DNA of 64,000 nt, taken from contig NZ_VUNH01000002.1 of NCBI RefSeq assembly GCF_009695745.1, positions 124,001 to 188,000 on the forward strand, written 5' to 3'. Positions 39,765 through 47,769 of this stretch are shown here, one piece after another. The notes under the pieces were generated by a model, which was not told the DNA's origin, did no database searches, and was given only the letters and a program-made list of their open reading frames with translations. A program made the position numbers and the translations under genes. Origin of the DNA: Pyramidobacter porci (lineage in GTDB: Bacteria; Synergistota; Synergistia; Synergistales; Dethiosulfovibrionaceae). How positions within the stretch are numbered: position 1 is the stretch's first letter; every line of letters starts with the position of its first letter.

Positions 39765-39794
39765 TTGCGTTTCTTCAGGAGGGTATGATATTAT
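39765..39794 (+). promoter_or_regulatory. Candidate promoter of the sensor-kinase operon
   Basis: TTGCGT (39765-39770), 18-nt spacer, TATTAT (39789-39794) within an AT-rich patch. The leader would be about 235 nt. I see no other gene in the 39559-40037 gap. Confidence 0.5.
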
Positions 39795-40037
39795 ACATAC
39801 TAAGTAAATGAGGAACTCGGAACAAAAGCATGTCCTGCGGTGAAAATTCTGCGCCGACATGAGGTGTCGCGCGGTTTTTACGCGGATGCGGAACGTTGGC
39901 GGATTGAGAGTTATTGTTCTTTTGGGGTGAACTAAAATCTCCAAAAAGTGCCAAAGTATGATAAAATGATTTTCATGCGGACAGGCGCTTCCGGCTGGCC
40001 GCCGGCGGACTTCTTACGAAAAGTTTGGGAGACGGAC

Positions 40038-41654
40038 ATGAAAACAGGCAAGAATGCCCGCGTCATGCTTCTATCGCAGAAGCTCATGCTGGGCAGCGTT
40101 ATTCTTGTGTTTCTGACAATCGGTTTTACGATCGTGATGGTCCTGCGCCTCAATCTGAAGCTTCAAAGCCACCGGATCGAGACGACGCTGCACGACCTGG
40201 GCGAAATGGTTGCCGCCAATCCGCTGGTCATTCAGGCTTTCAAGGAAGATCAGAGCAGCGAGGAATTGATCCTTTATCTGGACAATCTCATCAGGGGGCT
40301 GCGCGACGTCGACGTGATCACGCTGGCGGACATGCGTTTGCGGCGCCTGTACCACGTGAACCGTTCCCGGATCGGCGAGAATTTCGTCGGCGGCGACGAG
40401 GAACGGGTGCTGAGGGGAGAACGCTACTTTTCCCGAGCCGTCGGTTCGCTGGGCGACCAAAAACGCTATTTCGTGCCGGTTCTCGACGCGGAGACGCGGA
40501 AAGAGCTCGGCTTCATCGTGGTCGCTTCGCTGATGACCAACATCGCCTCGCAGCGCTGGGAAATCTACGAAGCGCATTTCAGCACGTTCCTGTTGATCCT
40601 GGCGATCGGCCTGCCGGCGGCGTGGCTGACGGCGCGAGGCATCAAAAAATCGCTGCTGGGGTACGAACCGGAGCAGCTGTCGAAGTTTTTCCTCGAGCGC
40701 GACGAAGTTCTGAATTCGCTGGAGGAGGGGATCGTGGCCGTCGATGCGGCCGGCTATATTACGCTGGTCAACAAGGCGGCGGGGACGATGCTTCATATTG
40801 TCCCGGAAGATCTGCGCGTCCGGCTCCTTGACGACATTTACCCGCAGATCCGCATCGGCGAAACGTTGGCGTCGGGAGAGCCGCTGTATAACAACGGCAT
40901 TATCCTGGGCGACGTCAATATTCTCTGTAACCGCATCCCCATCAGGGAGAACGGAACGCTTCTCGGGGCGGTTGCCATTCTGCGCAACCGTACCGAACTG
41001 ACTCGTATGGCGGAAGAGCTGACCGGCGTCAACCACATGATCGATGCGTTGCGCAGCAACAGCCACGAGTTCATGAACAAGATGCAGGTGATCCTCGGTC
41101 TGTTGCGTATCGGCGAGCCGGAGGAAGCCGAGCGCTACATTACCGGGATCGCCCGGGAACAGTCGGATGTCATCGCGGCGGTCCTGCAGAAGATTCGCAA
41201 CAAAAATTTGGGAGCCCTGCTCCTTGGCAAAATGTCTCACTGCCGGGAGCTGGATATAGAGTTCAATCTGGTCGGTTCCAGCTCAGTTCCGGCAGTCAGC
41301 CAGTTTCTGTCCGGCGACGCTTTTGTAACGCTGGTCGGCAACCTTGTCGAGAACGCCATCGAAGCGGTCAACTCTAAGGCCAAGGGCGAAGGCGACCGTG
41401 AGGTGTCTCTGTTAATTCACGAAGATGAGCGAAGCCTGATGGTTACGGTTGACGATACGGGCGAGGGCATGACACCGGAAGAGATTGAGCACGTAAGGCA
41501 AGGCGGTTATAGTTCCAAGGGCCGGCATCGCGGCACGGGAATGAGGCTGATTCGTTCCGTGCTTGAGTCGAACGGCGGAGAAATGCAGATAGATTCAGAG
41601 AAAGGTGCAGGCACATCCATCACGGTGTGTTTCACCAGGGAGGGAAAACTGTGA
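40038..41654 (+). CDS. CitA/DcuS-family sensor histidine kinase
   Basis: 538 residues from the ATG at 40038 (GGGAG upstream; a longer frame has no ribosome site). Membrane spans at about 16-37 and 182-198 enclose a periplasmic sensor. A PAS domain runs from about 222 to 320 (LEEGIVAVDAAGYITLVNK). The Spo0B-like box is RSNSHEFMNKMQVILGLL with H343. The ATPase domain has LVENAIEAV (N-box), DDTGEGM and the GRHRGTGMRLI G-box. This family senses citrate, C4-dicarboxylates or similar acids. Cotranscribed with the regulator gene (GTGA overlap); the AbgT-family transporter upstream is a likely target. Confidence 0.92.
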   Translation: MKTGKNARVMLLSQKLMLGSVILVFLTIGFTIVMVLRLNLKLQSHRIETTLHDLGEMVAANPLVIQAFKEDQSSEELILYLDNLIRGLRDVDVITLADMRLRRLYHVNRSRIGENFVGGDEERVLRGERYFSRAVGSLGDQKRYFVPVLDAETRKELGFIVVASLMTNIASQRWEIYEAHFSTFLLILAIGLPAAWLTARGIKKSLLGYEPEQLSKFFLERDEVLNSLEEGIVAVDAAGYITLVNKAAGTMLHIVPEDLRVRLLDDIYPQIRIGETLASGEPLYNNGIILGDVNILCNRIPIRENGTLLGAVAILRNRTELTRMAEELTGVNHMIDALRSNSHEFMNKMQVILGLLRIGEPEEAERYITGIAREQSDVIAAVLQKIRNKNLGALLLGKMSHCRELDIEFNLVGSSSVPAVSQFLSGDAFVTLVGNLVENAIEAVNSKAKGEGDREVSLLIHEDERSLMVTVDDTGEGMTPEEIEHVRQGGYSSKGRHRGTGMRLIRSVLESNGGEMQIDSEKGAGTSITVCFTREGKL

Positions 41655-42397
41655 TTAAGACGATTATTGTTGAAGACGACCCGATGGTTGCGCAGATCAA
41701 CCGGCGCTATCTTGACACGGCCAACGACATCCAGGTGGCCGCGGTTTTTGATAACGGCAAGGATGCTCTGGCGTATATCGAAGACGAAGAACCCGATTTG
41801 ATCATCCTCGACGTATACATGCCGGTGATGAACGGCTTGGAACTTCTTCGCGAAATCCGCAAGGCCGATATCCAGTCCGACGTGATCATGGTCACGGCGG
41901 CCAACGACGTGAAGAACGTCGAGGAAGCCCTGCGCCTCGGCATTGTGGATTATCTGGTCAAACCCTTCGAGTATGAGCGCTTTATGGAGGCTATCGAAAA
42001 GTACCGCAAAAAGGCGCACGTGCTGAAAGACGCTTCGACGCTGAATCAGGACGCCATCGACGCGCTCGTCAGCGTAGGTGCGCCTCAGCCGCAAGCCCCT
42101 GCGCGCGATCTGAAGAAAGGCCTTCAGCAGCGCACGCTGGACATGATCCGCTCGCATCTCGACAAGATGAAAGGCGAGACCTGCACCTGCGACACGCTGG
42201 CCGGCGTGGTCGGCTTGTCCAAAGTGACGGTGCGCCGCTATCTGAACTACCTTGCCGAGATCGGTGAGATCGACAGCTCCGTCGACTATGAGACCGGCGG
42301 GCGTCCCTGCATCAAATACTTTATCCGCCCCGACAGCGTCGAGAAGAAGGATGAGGCGGCGGAAGAAAACGGTTCGGACGGAGAAGAGAAGAAATAG
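41651..42397 (+). CDS. CitB/DcuR-family response regulator
   Basis: 248 residues from GTG 41651, with GGGAGGG upstream and the kinase stop overlapping. Receiver: D9/D10, D54 (IILDVYMP), T in VTAAND, K in DYLVKPFEY. A C-terminal winged-helix region of the CitB type includes GLSKVTVRRYLNYLAE and a RPCIKYFI beta-wing. An acidic tail (DEAAEENGSDGEEKK) ends the protein. Partner of the adjacent CitA-like kinase. Confidence 0.92.
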   Translation: MIKTIIVEDDPMVAQINRRYLDTANDIQVAAVFDNGKDALAYIEDEEPDLIILDVYMPVMNGLELLREIRKADIQSDVIMVTAANDVKNVEEALRLGIVDYLVKPFEYERFMEAIEKYRKKAHVLKDASTLNQDAIDALVSVGAPQPQAPARDLKKGLQQRTLDMIRSHLDKMKGETCTCDTLAGVVGLSKVTVRRYLNYLAEIGEIDSSVDYETGGRPCIKYFIRPDSVEKKDEAAEENGSDGEEKK

Positions 42398-42642
42398 CGT
42401 TTTCGATTTTTCCTCCTGCGTGATGGAACCTTCTGCGGTTTTTGCCATGCAAGACCGCAGAAGGGGATTTGGTGTGGACTCAAAAAAAGAAGCGACTGGC
42501 TGACTCCGGGGGAACGTTTGTTGAATGAGCCCCGCGAGAGTCTCTGTTGTGCTGGAAAAAAAACGGCATCTGGAGACGGCTGGAAAGAGGCCGCCATCTT
42601 GTATTCGTCGTCGCCGGCCGGCGTACGAACGGATGAGAATGG

Positions 42643-42698
42643 CCATGTACATGGGCCCCGGCAGCGCAAACATGCGCTGCCGGGGCCCATGTGCATGG
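42643..42698. terminator. Very long hairpin between convergent genes, 26-bp stem
   Basis: Arms 42643-42668 and 42673-42698 pair with one G-U and a 4-nt loop (AACA). There is no T-run. It is the main feature of the 42398-42810 gap. A second hairpin with an 11-bp stem (CCTTCTGCGGT, about 42430-42465) lies just behind the regulator gene. Confidence 0.65.
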
Positions 42699-42810
42699 TG
42701 CGTGCGAAATTGCCGCGCTGGACAGCCGAAACTCCCGCAGCAGTTTGGCAACGATACAGGGATGAGGACGGTACCGTCTGCCGAGGGAAATTGGCAGGCA
42801 GTGGAGACGG

Positions 42811-43515
42811 CTACAGCTCCGTCTCGCGGTGGGAGGCGTCGAGAAAATCGATCTTCACGTCGCGGCAGCCGAAGATGCGAGCGCAACAATCGGCCAGTTC
42901 GCGTCGGGCGGCGAGGATCGCCTCTTTGTTTGCGGAGGCAAAGCCGTCGATGGGGAAGAAGATGTCCTTGGACTGCGGACCGATCTTGCCCAGTTCGCTT
43001 TGCCGCCAGATCCAGCGGCGCGTGCGGATTTTCCGGCCGACCGCGTAGACAGGTTCGCCGGCGGGGACCGACTCTGCCTCGGCTTCGCCGAAGGGGATGA
43101 AGCTGTCGCCCTCGCGCGTGAAGCGCACTTCGATGTCATCGTCCATCTGACCGACGTCGTGGGCTCCCATGGGCAGCGCGTGTTTGAGCGAGAGCGCGTT
43201 GCCGAGATCGACGATGGGATTGATGCGCGGCAGTCCTTTGCCCTTGCCGACGCGGGTGAACATGGCTTCGATGGAACTCATGAATTTATTGGGATTGAGC
43301 TCCAGCGTCTGAAAGGCCCGCCGATAAGGCAGAATGGCCGGTTCATCCTTGATTTTTCGTCCTTCATAGCGAGCCGCGGCAACGGCGACAGCTTCCTCGA
43401 GCATCGCGTCGATCTGCGGGTAAACCGCCGCATTGTCGATATTTCTGGCGACCACGACACCAAAGCAGACGTCGGGAAGTTTCTCGAAAAATTGAGAGGC
43501 AACGATGAATTTCAT
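42811..43515 (-). CDS. B3/4 domain protein (PheT-related)
   Basis: 234 residues. The B3/4 fold of phenylalanyl-tRNA synthetase beta as a free-standing protein (COG3382-like): YRRAFQTLELNPNKFMSSIEAM, split here by one residue group, then RINPIVDLGNALSLKHALPMGAHD. The family may edit or bind tRNA; function is not established. Monocistronic, with GGAGGA before the ATG. The 43516-43836 gap upstream holds only the promoter of the next gene that I can identify. Confidence 0.82.
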   Translation of the reverse strand: MKFIVASQFFEKLPDVCFGVVVARNIDNAAVYPQIDAMLEEAVAVAAARYEGRKIKDEPAILPYRRAFQTLELNPNKFMSSIEAMFTRVGKGKGLPRINPIVDLGNALSLKHALPMGAHDVGQMDDDIEVRFTREGDSFIPFGEAEAESVPAGEPVYAVGRKIRTRRWIWRQSELGKIGPQSKDIFFPIDGFASANKEAILAARRELADCCARIFGCRDVKIDFLDASHRETEL

Positions 43516-43708
43516 GTGAACATTCCTCCTCAGTGTTGCTTTTCAGCCGATTATACGGACTTTGCCGAAAGAACTCAAGTTTCTGCCTTGTGAGGTGCGT
43601 TGCGGAAACGTCTTCTGCGCTTGAATTTGTTTTCCCCGTTCATCAAAAGATGAGCGGCGGACTCGGCTTGAGAGAGATGGAATGTGGAAATCTTCAGATG
43701 TCGGACCG

Positions 43709-43737
43709 TTGTTTTCTTAAAGTTTTTCTGCTAAACT
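43709..43737 (+). promoter_or_regulatory. Promoter of the proline-rich protein gene
   Basis: TTGTTT (43709-43714), 17-nt spacer, TAAACT (43732-43737) with a TGC extension. Confidence 0.6.
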
Positions 43738-43836
43738 GAAAAACATAAAAACAGTATGATCATAAGATTGGAAACATGCGGACGTTCCAGCAGGGCAGTG
43801 CTCCGAAAATATTGAGAATAAAAGGAGGCGGAAGAA

Positions 43837-44499
43837 ATGAAGTTTTATGGCAAATGTGCAGCCGCAGCCGTGGCGACGTTGATTTTCAGCGCGGCGGCAT
43901 GGGCCTTTCCCAACGAGCCGTCAGGGTTCAACGGCATTGCTTGGGGGGCGCGTTGGGAAGGCATGAGCAGTCAGTTCCGCGAGGCGCCCCAAGCGCCTTC
44001 GGGCGGGAAGTATTATTACGAGAAGATTTTCGGCGGCAGCGAGTGGCTGGGCTATCCACTGAATACGCTTTATTACGCTTTCCGCGACGACGGCTGCTTT
44101 TGGGAGGTGGAGGGGCAGGTCGACGACCGCAGTTCTTCCTATGCGGATGTTCTTTACTACGCCGTTCGCCGTTACGGACACCCTCAGTACGGGACGACGA
44201 ACAACGGGTATCAGAAAGCGAGCTGGTATGGGCGCGATGTCAATATCGTGCTGGCAAAGACCTATCGCGGGTGGCGCGTTACGATCGCTTGGCGCGGTCC
44301 CCGCGTCGCGCCGCTGTCTCCGCCGCCGCATCATAACCGGCGTCCCGAATACAGTCCGCCACCGCCGCCTGGGGCGCGCCCCGGATACGGTCCGCCGCCT
44401 CCACCGCCGCCTCCACCGCTGCGGCGCCCTGGACACCGACCTCCTCCCCCTGGGCCGCGCCCTGAACACCGGGCGCCTCCGCCGCCGTATCACATCTGA
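43837..44499 (+). CDS. Secreted protein with proline-rich tail
   Basis: 220 residues. A signal peptide (ending SAAAWA, residue 23) precedes a compact domain at about 24-155 with many Tyr and Trp (PSGFNGIAWGARWEGM, YYEKIFGGSEWLGYPLNTLYY). The last 60 residues are a Pro/Arg/His/Gly tail with runs of 9 prolines (PPPPPPPPP) and repeated RPGHRPPP/RPEHRAPP units. Such tails often span or bind the cell wall. No family recognised. AAAGGAGG precedes the ATG. Confidence 0.75.
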   Translation: MKFYGKCAAAAVATLIFSAAAWAFPNEPSGFNGIAWGARWEGMSSQFREAPQAPSGGKYYYEKIFGGSEWLGYPLNTLYYAFRDDGCFWEVEGQVDDRSSSYADVLYYAVRRYGHPQYGTTNNGYQKASWYGRDVNIVLAKTYRGWRVTIAWRGPRVAPLSPPPHHNRRPEYSPPPPPGARPGYGPPPPPPPPPLRRPGHRPPPPGPRPEHRAPPPPYHI

Positions 44500-44520
44500 G
44501 CCGCTGTCAGCTCGGAGAAC

Positions 44521-44560
44521 TTTGCCGCCGTTGCTTCGCTTCGGCGGTATTGTTATTTTG
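44521..44560 (+). terminator. Probable terminator after the proline-rich protein gene
   Basis: GCCGCCG pairs with CGGCGGT around an 11-nt loop, followed by an interrupted T-run (ATTGTTATTTT). Confidence 0.55.
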
Positions 44561-44795
44561 AGGGACGACTGCGCATAAAACGCCTTTGTGCGTTGAAGGC
44601 ATCGGGAACGCCGCGATGATATGATGAGACGAATCTTGAACTTTATCGCCGATGAAGGTATGTCTTATAAGTCCGGAGGACCTATTATCGGCGTCATCCG
44701 CGGCGTGCCGATCCCCGCGCGAGCGAGGCGCGAGGATTCGGTGTCCGCCTGGCGGGCTCGGGCGGGAGCAGCGGGGAATACAGGGGAGGAAAACG

Positions 44796-45131
44796 ATGGA
44801 GATAAAACGCGGGCGGCTTTTCGCGCTTTCGCGGCGCTGCGCGCCCGACGGCGGCGAACTTTTCGACGAACTGGCAGCGGGGCGGGGCTGTCGCATCGAG
44901 CGCATCGTTTCCGCCGGGCAGACCACGCCCGAAGGGCAATGGTACGATCAGGACGGCGACGAATGGGTGGCGTTGCTGCAGGGAGAGGCGCGCCTGCTCT
45001 GGGCCGACGGCGGCGAAAGCGCGCTCTCGTTCGGCGACTGGCTGCTGATCCCCGCCCATGTTCGCCACCGCGTCGTGTACGCCAGCGCCGAACCGCCCTG
45101 CGTGTGGATTGCGGTCCATTTTCAGCGCTGA
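44796..45131 (+). CDS. Small cupin-domain protein
   Basis: 111 residues from the ATG at 44796, with GGGGAGGA upstream. Single cupin barrel: the motif 1 region (about 35-55, GQWYDQDGDEWVALLQGEA) and motif 2 region (GDWLLIPAHVRHRV, about 79-92) resemble the cupin_2 pattern, with possible metal ligands E and H. Substrate unknown. The leader holds a possible structured stem (CGCCGAT at 44647 with ATCGGCG at 44687). The IS30 element follows 26 nt behind. Confidence 0.8.
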   Translation: MEIKRGRLFALSRRCAPDGGELFDELAAGRGCRIERIVSAGQTTPEGQWYDQDGDEWVALLQGEARLLWADGGESALSFGDWLLIPAHVRHRVVYASAEPPCVWIAVHFQR

Positions 45132-45157
45132 AAATCTTCTTGGGATACATGTTCCAC

Positions 45158-46206
45158 ATGCGAATAGTCAACCCAAGCGCAACGAGTCAGAGCAGAAGAC
45201 TTCGTAAGGAGATTTCCAGTGAAGACATTTACGGGGTCGAGAGTTTAAGCGTTTGACATACATTTTGATAACGTCATCAGGTATATCCGTAACGTCCTTC
45301 TCCTTGGGGAAATATTCCCGTAACAATCCGTTGGTGTTTTCGTTCGTACCCCGCTGCCATGGCTGGTGCGGTTTCGGATAATAGAGTTTCGTTCCCCCCA
45401 AACCGGCGTTGATCTGTTCGAAATTGCAGAACTCGCAGCCGCGATCCGGAGTGATGCTCTCATGGGGCAGATCTTTCAGCATATCGATGATGGTTCCGGC
45501 GACGCAGTCGGCCGTCTTGGCTGCCGCCTTGCGGCACAGGAGCATGCGGCTCTTGCGGTCGACCAGAGTGACACGACAGGCTTTCCCTATTGTGCCGCAG
45601 ACGGTATCGGCTTCCCAGTCGCCCAACCGCCGTCTTTCATTGGCGATTTTAGGCCGTTGTGCGAGCTTGAACATGAACGGATGCCAGCCGCGGTGATCCC
45701 CGGCCGTTTTCCGGCGCCGCCTTTTGCCGCGCCGGCGCAGTCTCTTGACGGAGCTGGCGACGCTCTTGAGATACGTACAGACAAAAGCGCCGCTGCAGAT
45801 GCCGCGGTAGATCGTCGCATAGCTGATGGAGATCGGGCTTTTCTCTTCTTTCAAGCGGGCGGCGATCTGCTCGTCGTCGAGCTTTCGCCGGGGATGGCAG
45901 ACCTTTCTGCGGGAACGATATGTTCCCTGTGCCACAAACGAAGAGCAACATCCGGAAAAAGAGTTCCGTTTGAGCTCTCTGGAGAGATCGTCGACTTATG
46001 ACGTCCAAGGCAGCGTGCGGTCTCGGAGATTCCTTTGCCGTTATTGTGAAGCGACATGAGCTTTTCGCGCTCGAATGGTGTAAGATGCGCATAGGGTCTC
46101 ATAGTTCTCCTCGTAATATGGTTGTTGGCGTAAACATCATTTTGCTGGAGTCTATGAGACTTTGCTCGTTGCTCTCGATTGGTGCACTTAGATTGTAGAT
46201 CTAAGG
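45158..46206 (-). mobile_element. IS30-family insertion element inside a parS-like site
   Basis: The transposase region and its flanks fill about 1049 bp, a normal IS30-family size. The left flank ends in TGTTCCAC (45150-45157) and the right flank begins with GTGAAACA (46207-46214). Joined, these give a 16-bp parS consensus match, so the element may have split one. Near the ends both sides read GCAACGAG inward, consistent with poorly conserved inverted repeats. No clear target duplication is seen, so the exact ends are uncertain. Confidence 0.6.
45168..46102 (-). pseudogene. IS30-family transposase, frameshifted
   Basis: The N-terminal part (ATG at 46102, GAGGAG upstream) reads MRPYAHLTPFEREKLMSLHN and GISETARCLGRHKSTIS, the IS30 helix-turn-helix. 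The frame then breaks near 45983: two extra bases separate the STIS codons from RELKRN in another frame. That second frame continues with the DDE core: D in GDWEADTV, D in TPDRGCEF (usually DNG) and E in RGTNENTNGLLREYFP. Either a dead element or a sequencing error. Confidence 0.85.
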
Positions 46207-46331
46207 GTGAAACATTTTTCATGAAAAGATCTCTGGAAGATTCTCCGAACGCCCTGTCGGAGTTTTTCTCGCTCGTTTCGCCTGGCGCGGATTTTGTGAA
46301 AAGAACCTCTTTTCAGATCCGCGATCTGCGG

Positions 46332-46337
46332 TATAAT
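46332..46337 (+). promoter_or_regulatory. -10 of the hisS promoter
   Basis: TATAAT 89 nt before the ATG at 46426. The short leader has a small hairpin but no T-box. Confidence 0.5.
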
Positions 46338-46425
46338 ATTTGCTTTATAGAAGCAGTGCTTTCTCATGCGGCGCTTGCGAAAGCCGCGTCGTTAAAATTT
46401 TTCGATGCGCAGGAGGTACGGATCG

Positions 46426-47697
46426 ATGTCTGAATCTATCAAGGGGCCGCGCGGAGTCCGCGACATTCTTCCCGACGAGTCTTGGAAATGGGCCTACGTG
46501 CTCGGCCGCGCCGCGGAAACGGCGGGCAGATTCAATTACAGCGAGGTTCGGCTTCCGATCTTTGAGCATACCGAGCTTTTCAGCCGCGGCGTCGGCGACA
46601 CGACCGACATCGTGGAGAAGGAAATGTACACCTTTACCGATAAGGGCGACCGCAGCATCACGCTGCGTCCGGAGATGACGGCCGGCATGATGCGCAGCTA
46701 CGTGGAGCACTCGCTCGGCGTGCCCGGCGGCAACCCCGCCAAGCTGTGGGGAGCGGGGCCTATGTTCCGTTACGAGCGCCCTCAGAAGGGGCGTTACCGC
46801 CAGTTCTGGCAGCTCGACTACGAGGAGATCGGCTCCGAGAGCCCGCTCGTCGACGCGGAGGTGATCATGACTGCCATCGAGCTGTTCCGCACGCTGGGGA
46901 TGCGGAACCTCGAGGTGGTGATCAATTCCGTGGGCTGTCCCAAGTGCCGCCCCGTCTACCGCGAAAAACTGATCGGCTATCTGCAGGGACGCTGCGACGA
47001 ACTCTGCGACACCTGCAAAAGCCGTCTGCAGCGCAACCCGCTGCGCGTGCTCGACTGCAAGGAAGACCGCGAGATCGTCGCCGGCGCGCCTGACATTTTC
47101 GACAGTCTCTGCGACGAATGCGCCGAACACTTCAATACCGTCACCGCGGCGCTGACTCGGCTGGGCGTCAAATACACGCTCGACAAAACGCTGGTGCGCG
47201 GCCTCGATTACTACACCAAGACCGCTTTCGAGGTCAAATCCGGCGACCTCGGCGCGCAGAGCGCCGTGTGCGGCGGCGGCCGTTACGACAACCTGGCGGA
47301 GGCGATCGGCGGGCCGCACGTGCCGGGCGTGGGCTTCGCGGCCGGACTCGACCGCGTCATCCTCGTCATGGGCGAGCAGGGCTGCTCGTTCGGCGCACAG
47401 CCGGCGCTCGACGCCTACGTGGTCTGCCCCGACGATTCGGCGCGGCTGAACGCCGTGGAGCTGCTTTACGCGCTGCGCCGCGCCGGGCTGAAGGCCGACA
47501 TGGACTACGCCGGCCGCGGCATGAAGGGGCAAATGAAAACGGCGGTCGCCAGCGGCGCCAAGGCGGCCTGCATTCTCGGCGGCGACGAAATTGCGCGAGG
47601 CGTGGTGGCGGTGCGCGACTTGAGCGCGGCGGCGCAGGAAGAAGTGCCTCTCGCCGACGTGCCCGTCCGCGTGGCGTCTCTGGCCGGCAAACGTTGA
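46426..47697 (+). CDS. hisS: Histidyl-tRNA synthetase
   Basis: 423 residues from the ATG at 46426, with AGGAGGT upstream. Class II synthetase: motif 1 region near MYTFTDKGDRSITLRPEMT, motif 2 FRYERPQKGRYRQF (about 109-122), His-specific LVRGLDYYTKTAFE (about 258-271) and motif 3 GVGFAAGLDR. An anticodon-binding domain ends the chain (from about 325). Charges tRNA-His. A hairpin and T-run at 47702-47746 separate it from aspS, though read-through is plausible. Confidence 0.97.
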   Translation: MSESIKGPRGVRDILPDESWKWAYVLGRAAETAGRFNYSEVRLPIFEHTELFSRGVGDTTDIVEKEMYTFTDKGDRSITLRPEMTAGMMRSYVEHSLGVPGGNPAKLWGAGPMFRYERPQKGRYRQFWQLDYEEIGSESPLVDAEVIMTAIELFRTLGMRNLEVVINSVGCPKCRPVYREKLIGYLQGRCDELCDTCKSRLQRNPLRVLDCKEDREIVAGAPDIFDSLCDECAEHFNTVTAALTRLGVKYTLDKTLVRGLDYYTKTAFEVKSGDLGAQSAVCGGGRYDNLAEAIGGPHVPGVGFAAGLDRVILVMGEQGCSFGAQPALDAYVVCPDDSARLNAVELLYALRRAGLKADMDYAGRGMKGQMKTAVASGAKAACILGGDEIARGVVAVRDLSAAAQEEVPLADVPVRVASLAGKR

Positions 47698-47701
47698 AAA
47701 G

Positions 47702-47746
47702 AGCGAAGCGCCGTTTCAGCGCGGCGCTTCGTTGAATTTTTTTGAA
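47702..47746 (+). terminator. Hairpin terminator between hisS and aspS
   Basis: GAAGCGCCG pairs with CGGCGCTTC, followed by GTTGAA and a run of seven T. Confidence 0.7.
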
Positions 47747-47769
47747 CAGACAAGGGAGTTTGAAGAATA

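Noticed and set aside
44621-45256. Frame of 211 codons across the cupin region
   Set aside because: It overlaps the cupin gene out of frame, has no ribosome site and no family resemblance.
46343-46425. T-box leader before hisS
   Set aside because: Too short, with no specifier loop or T-box sequence.
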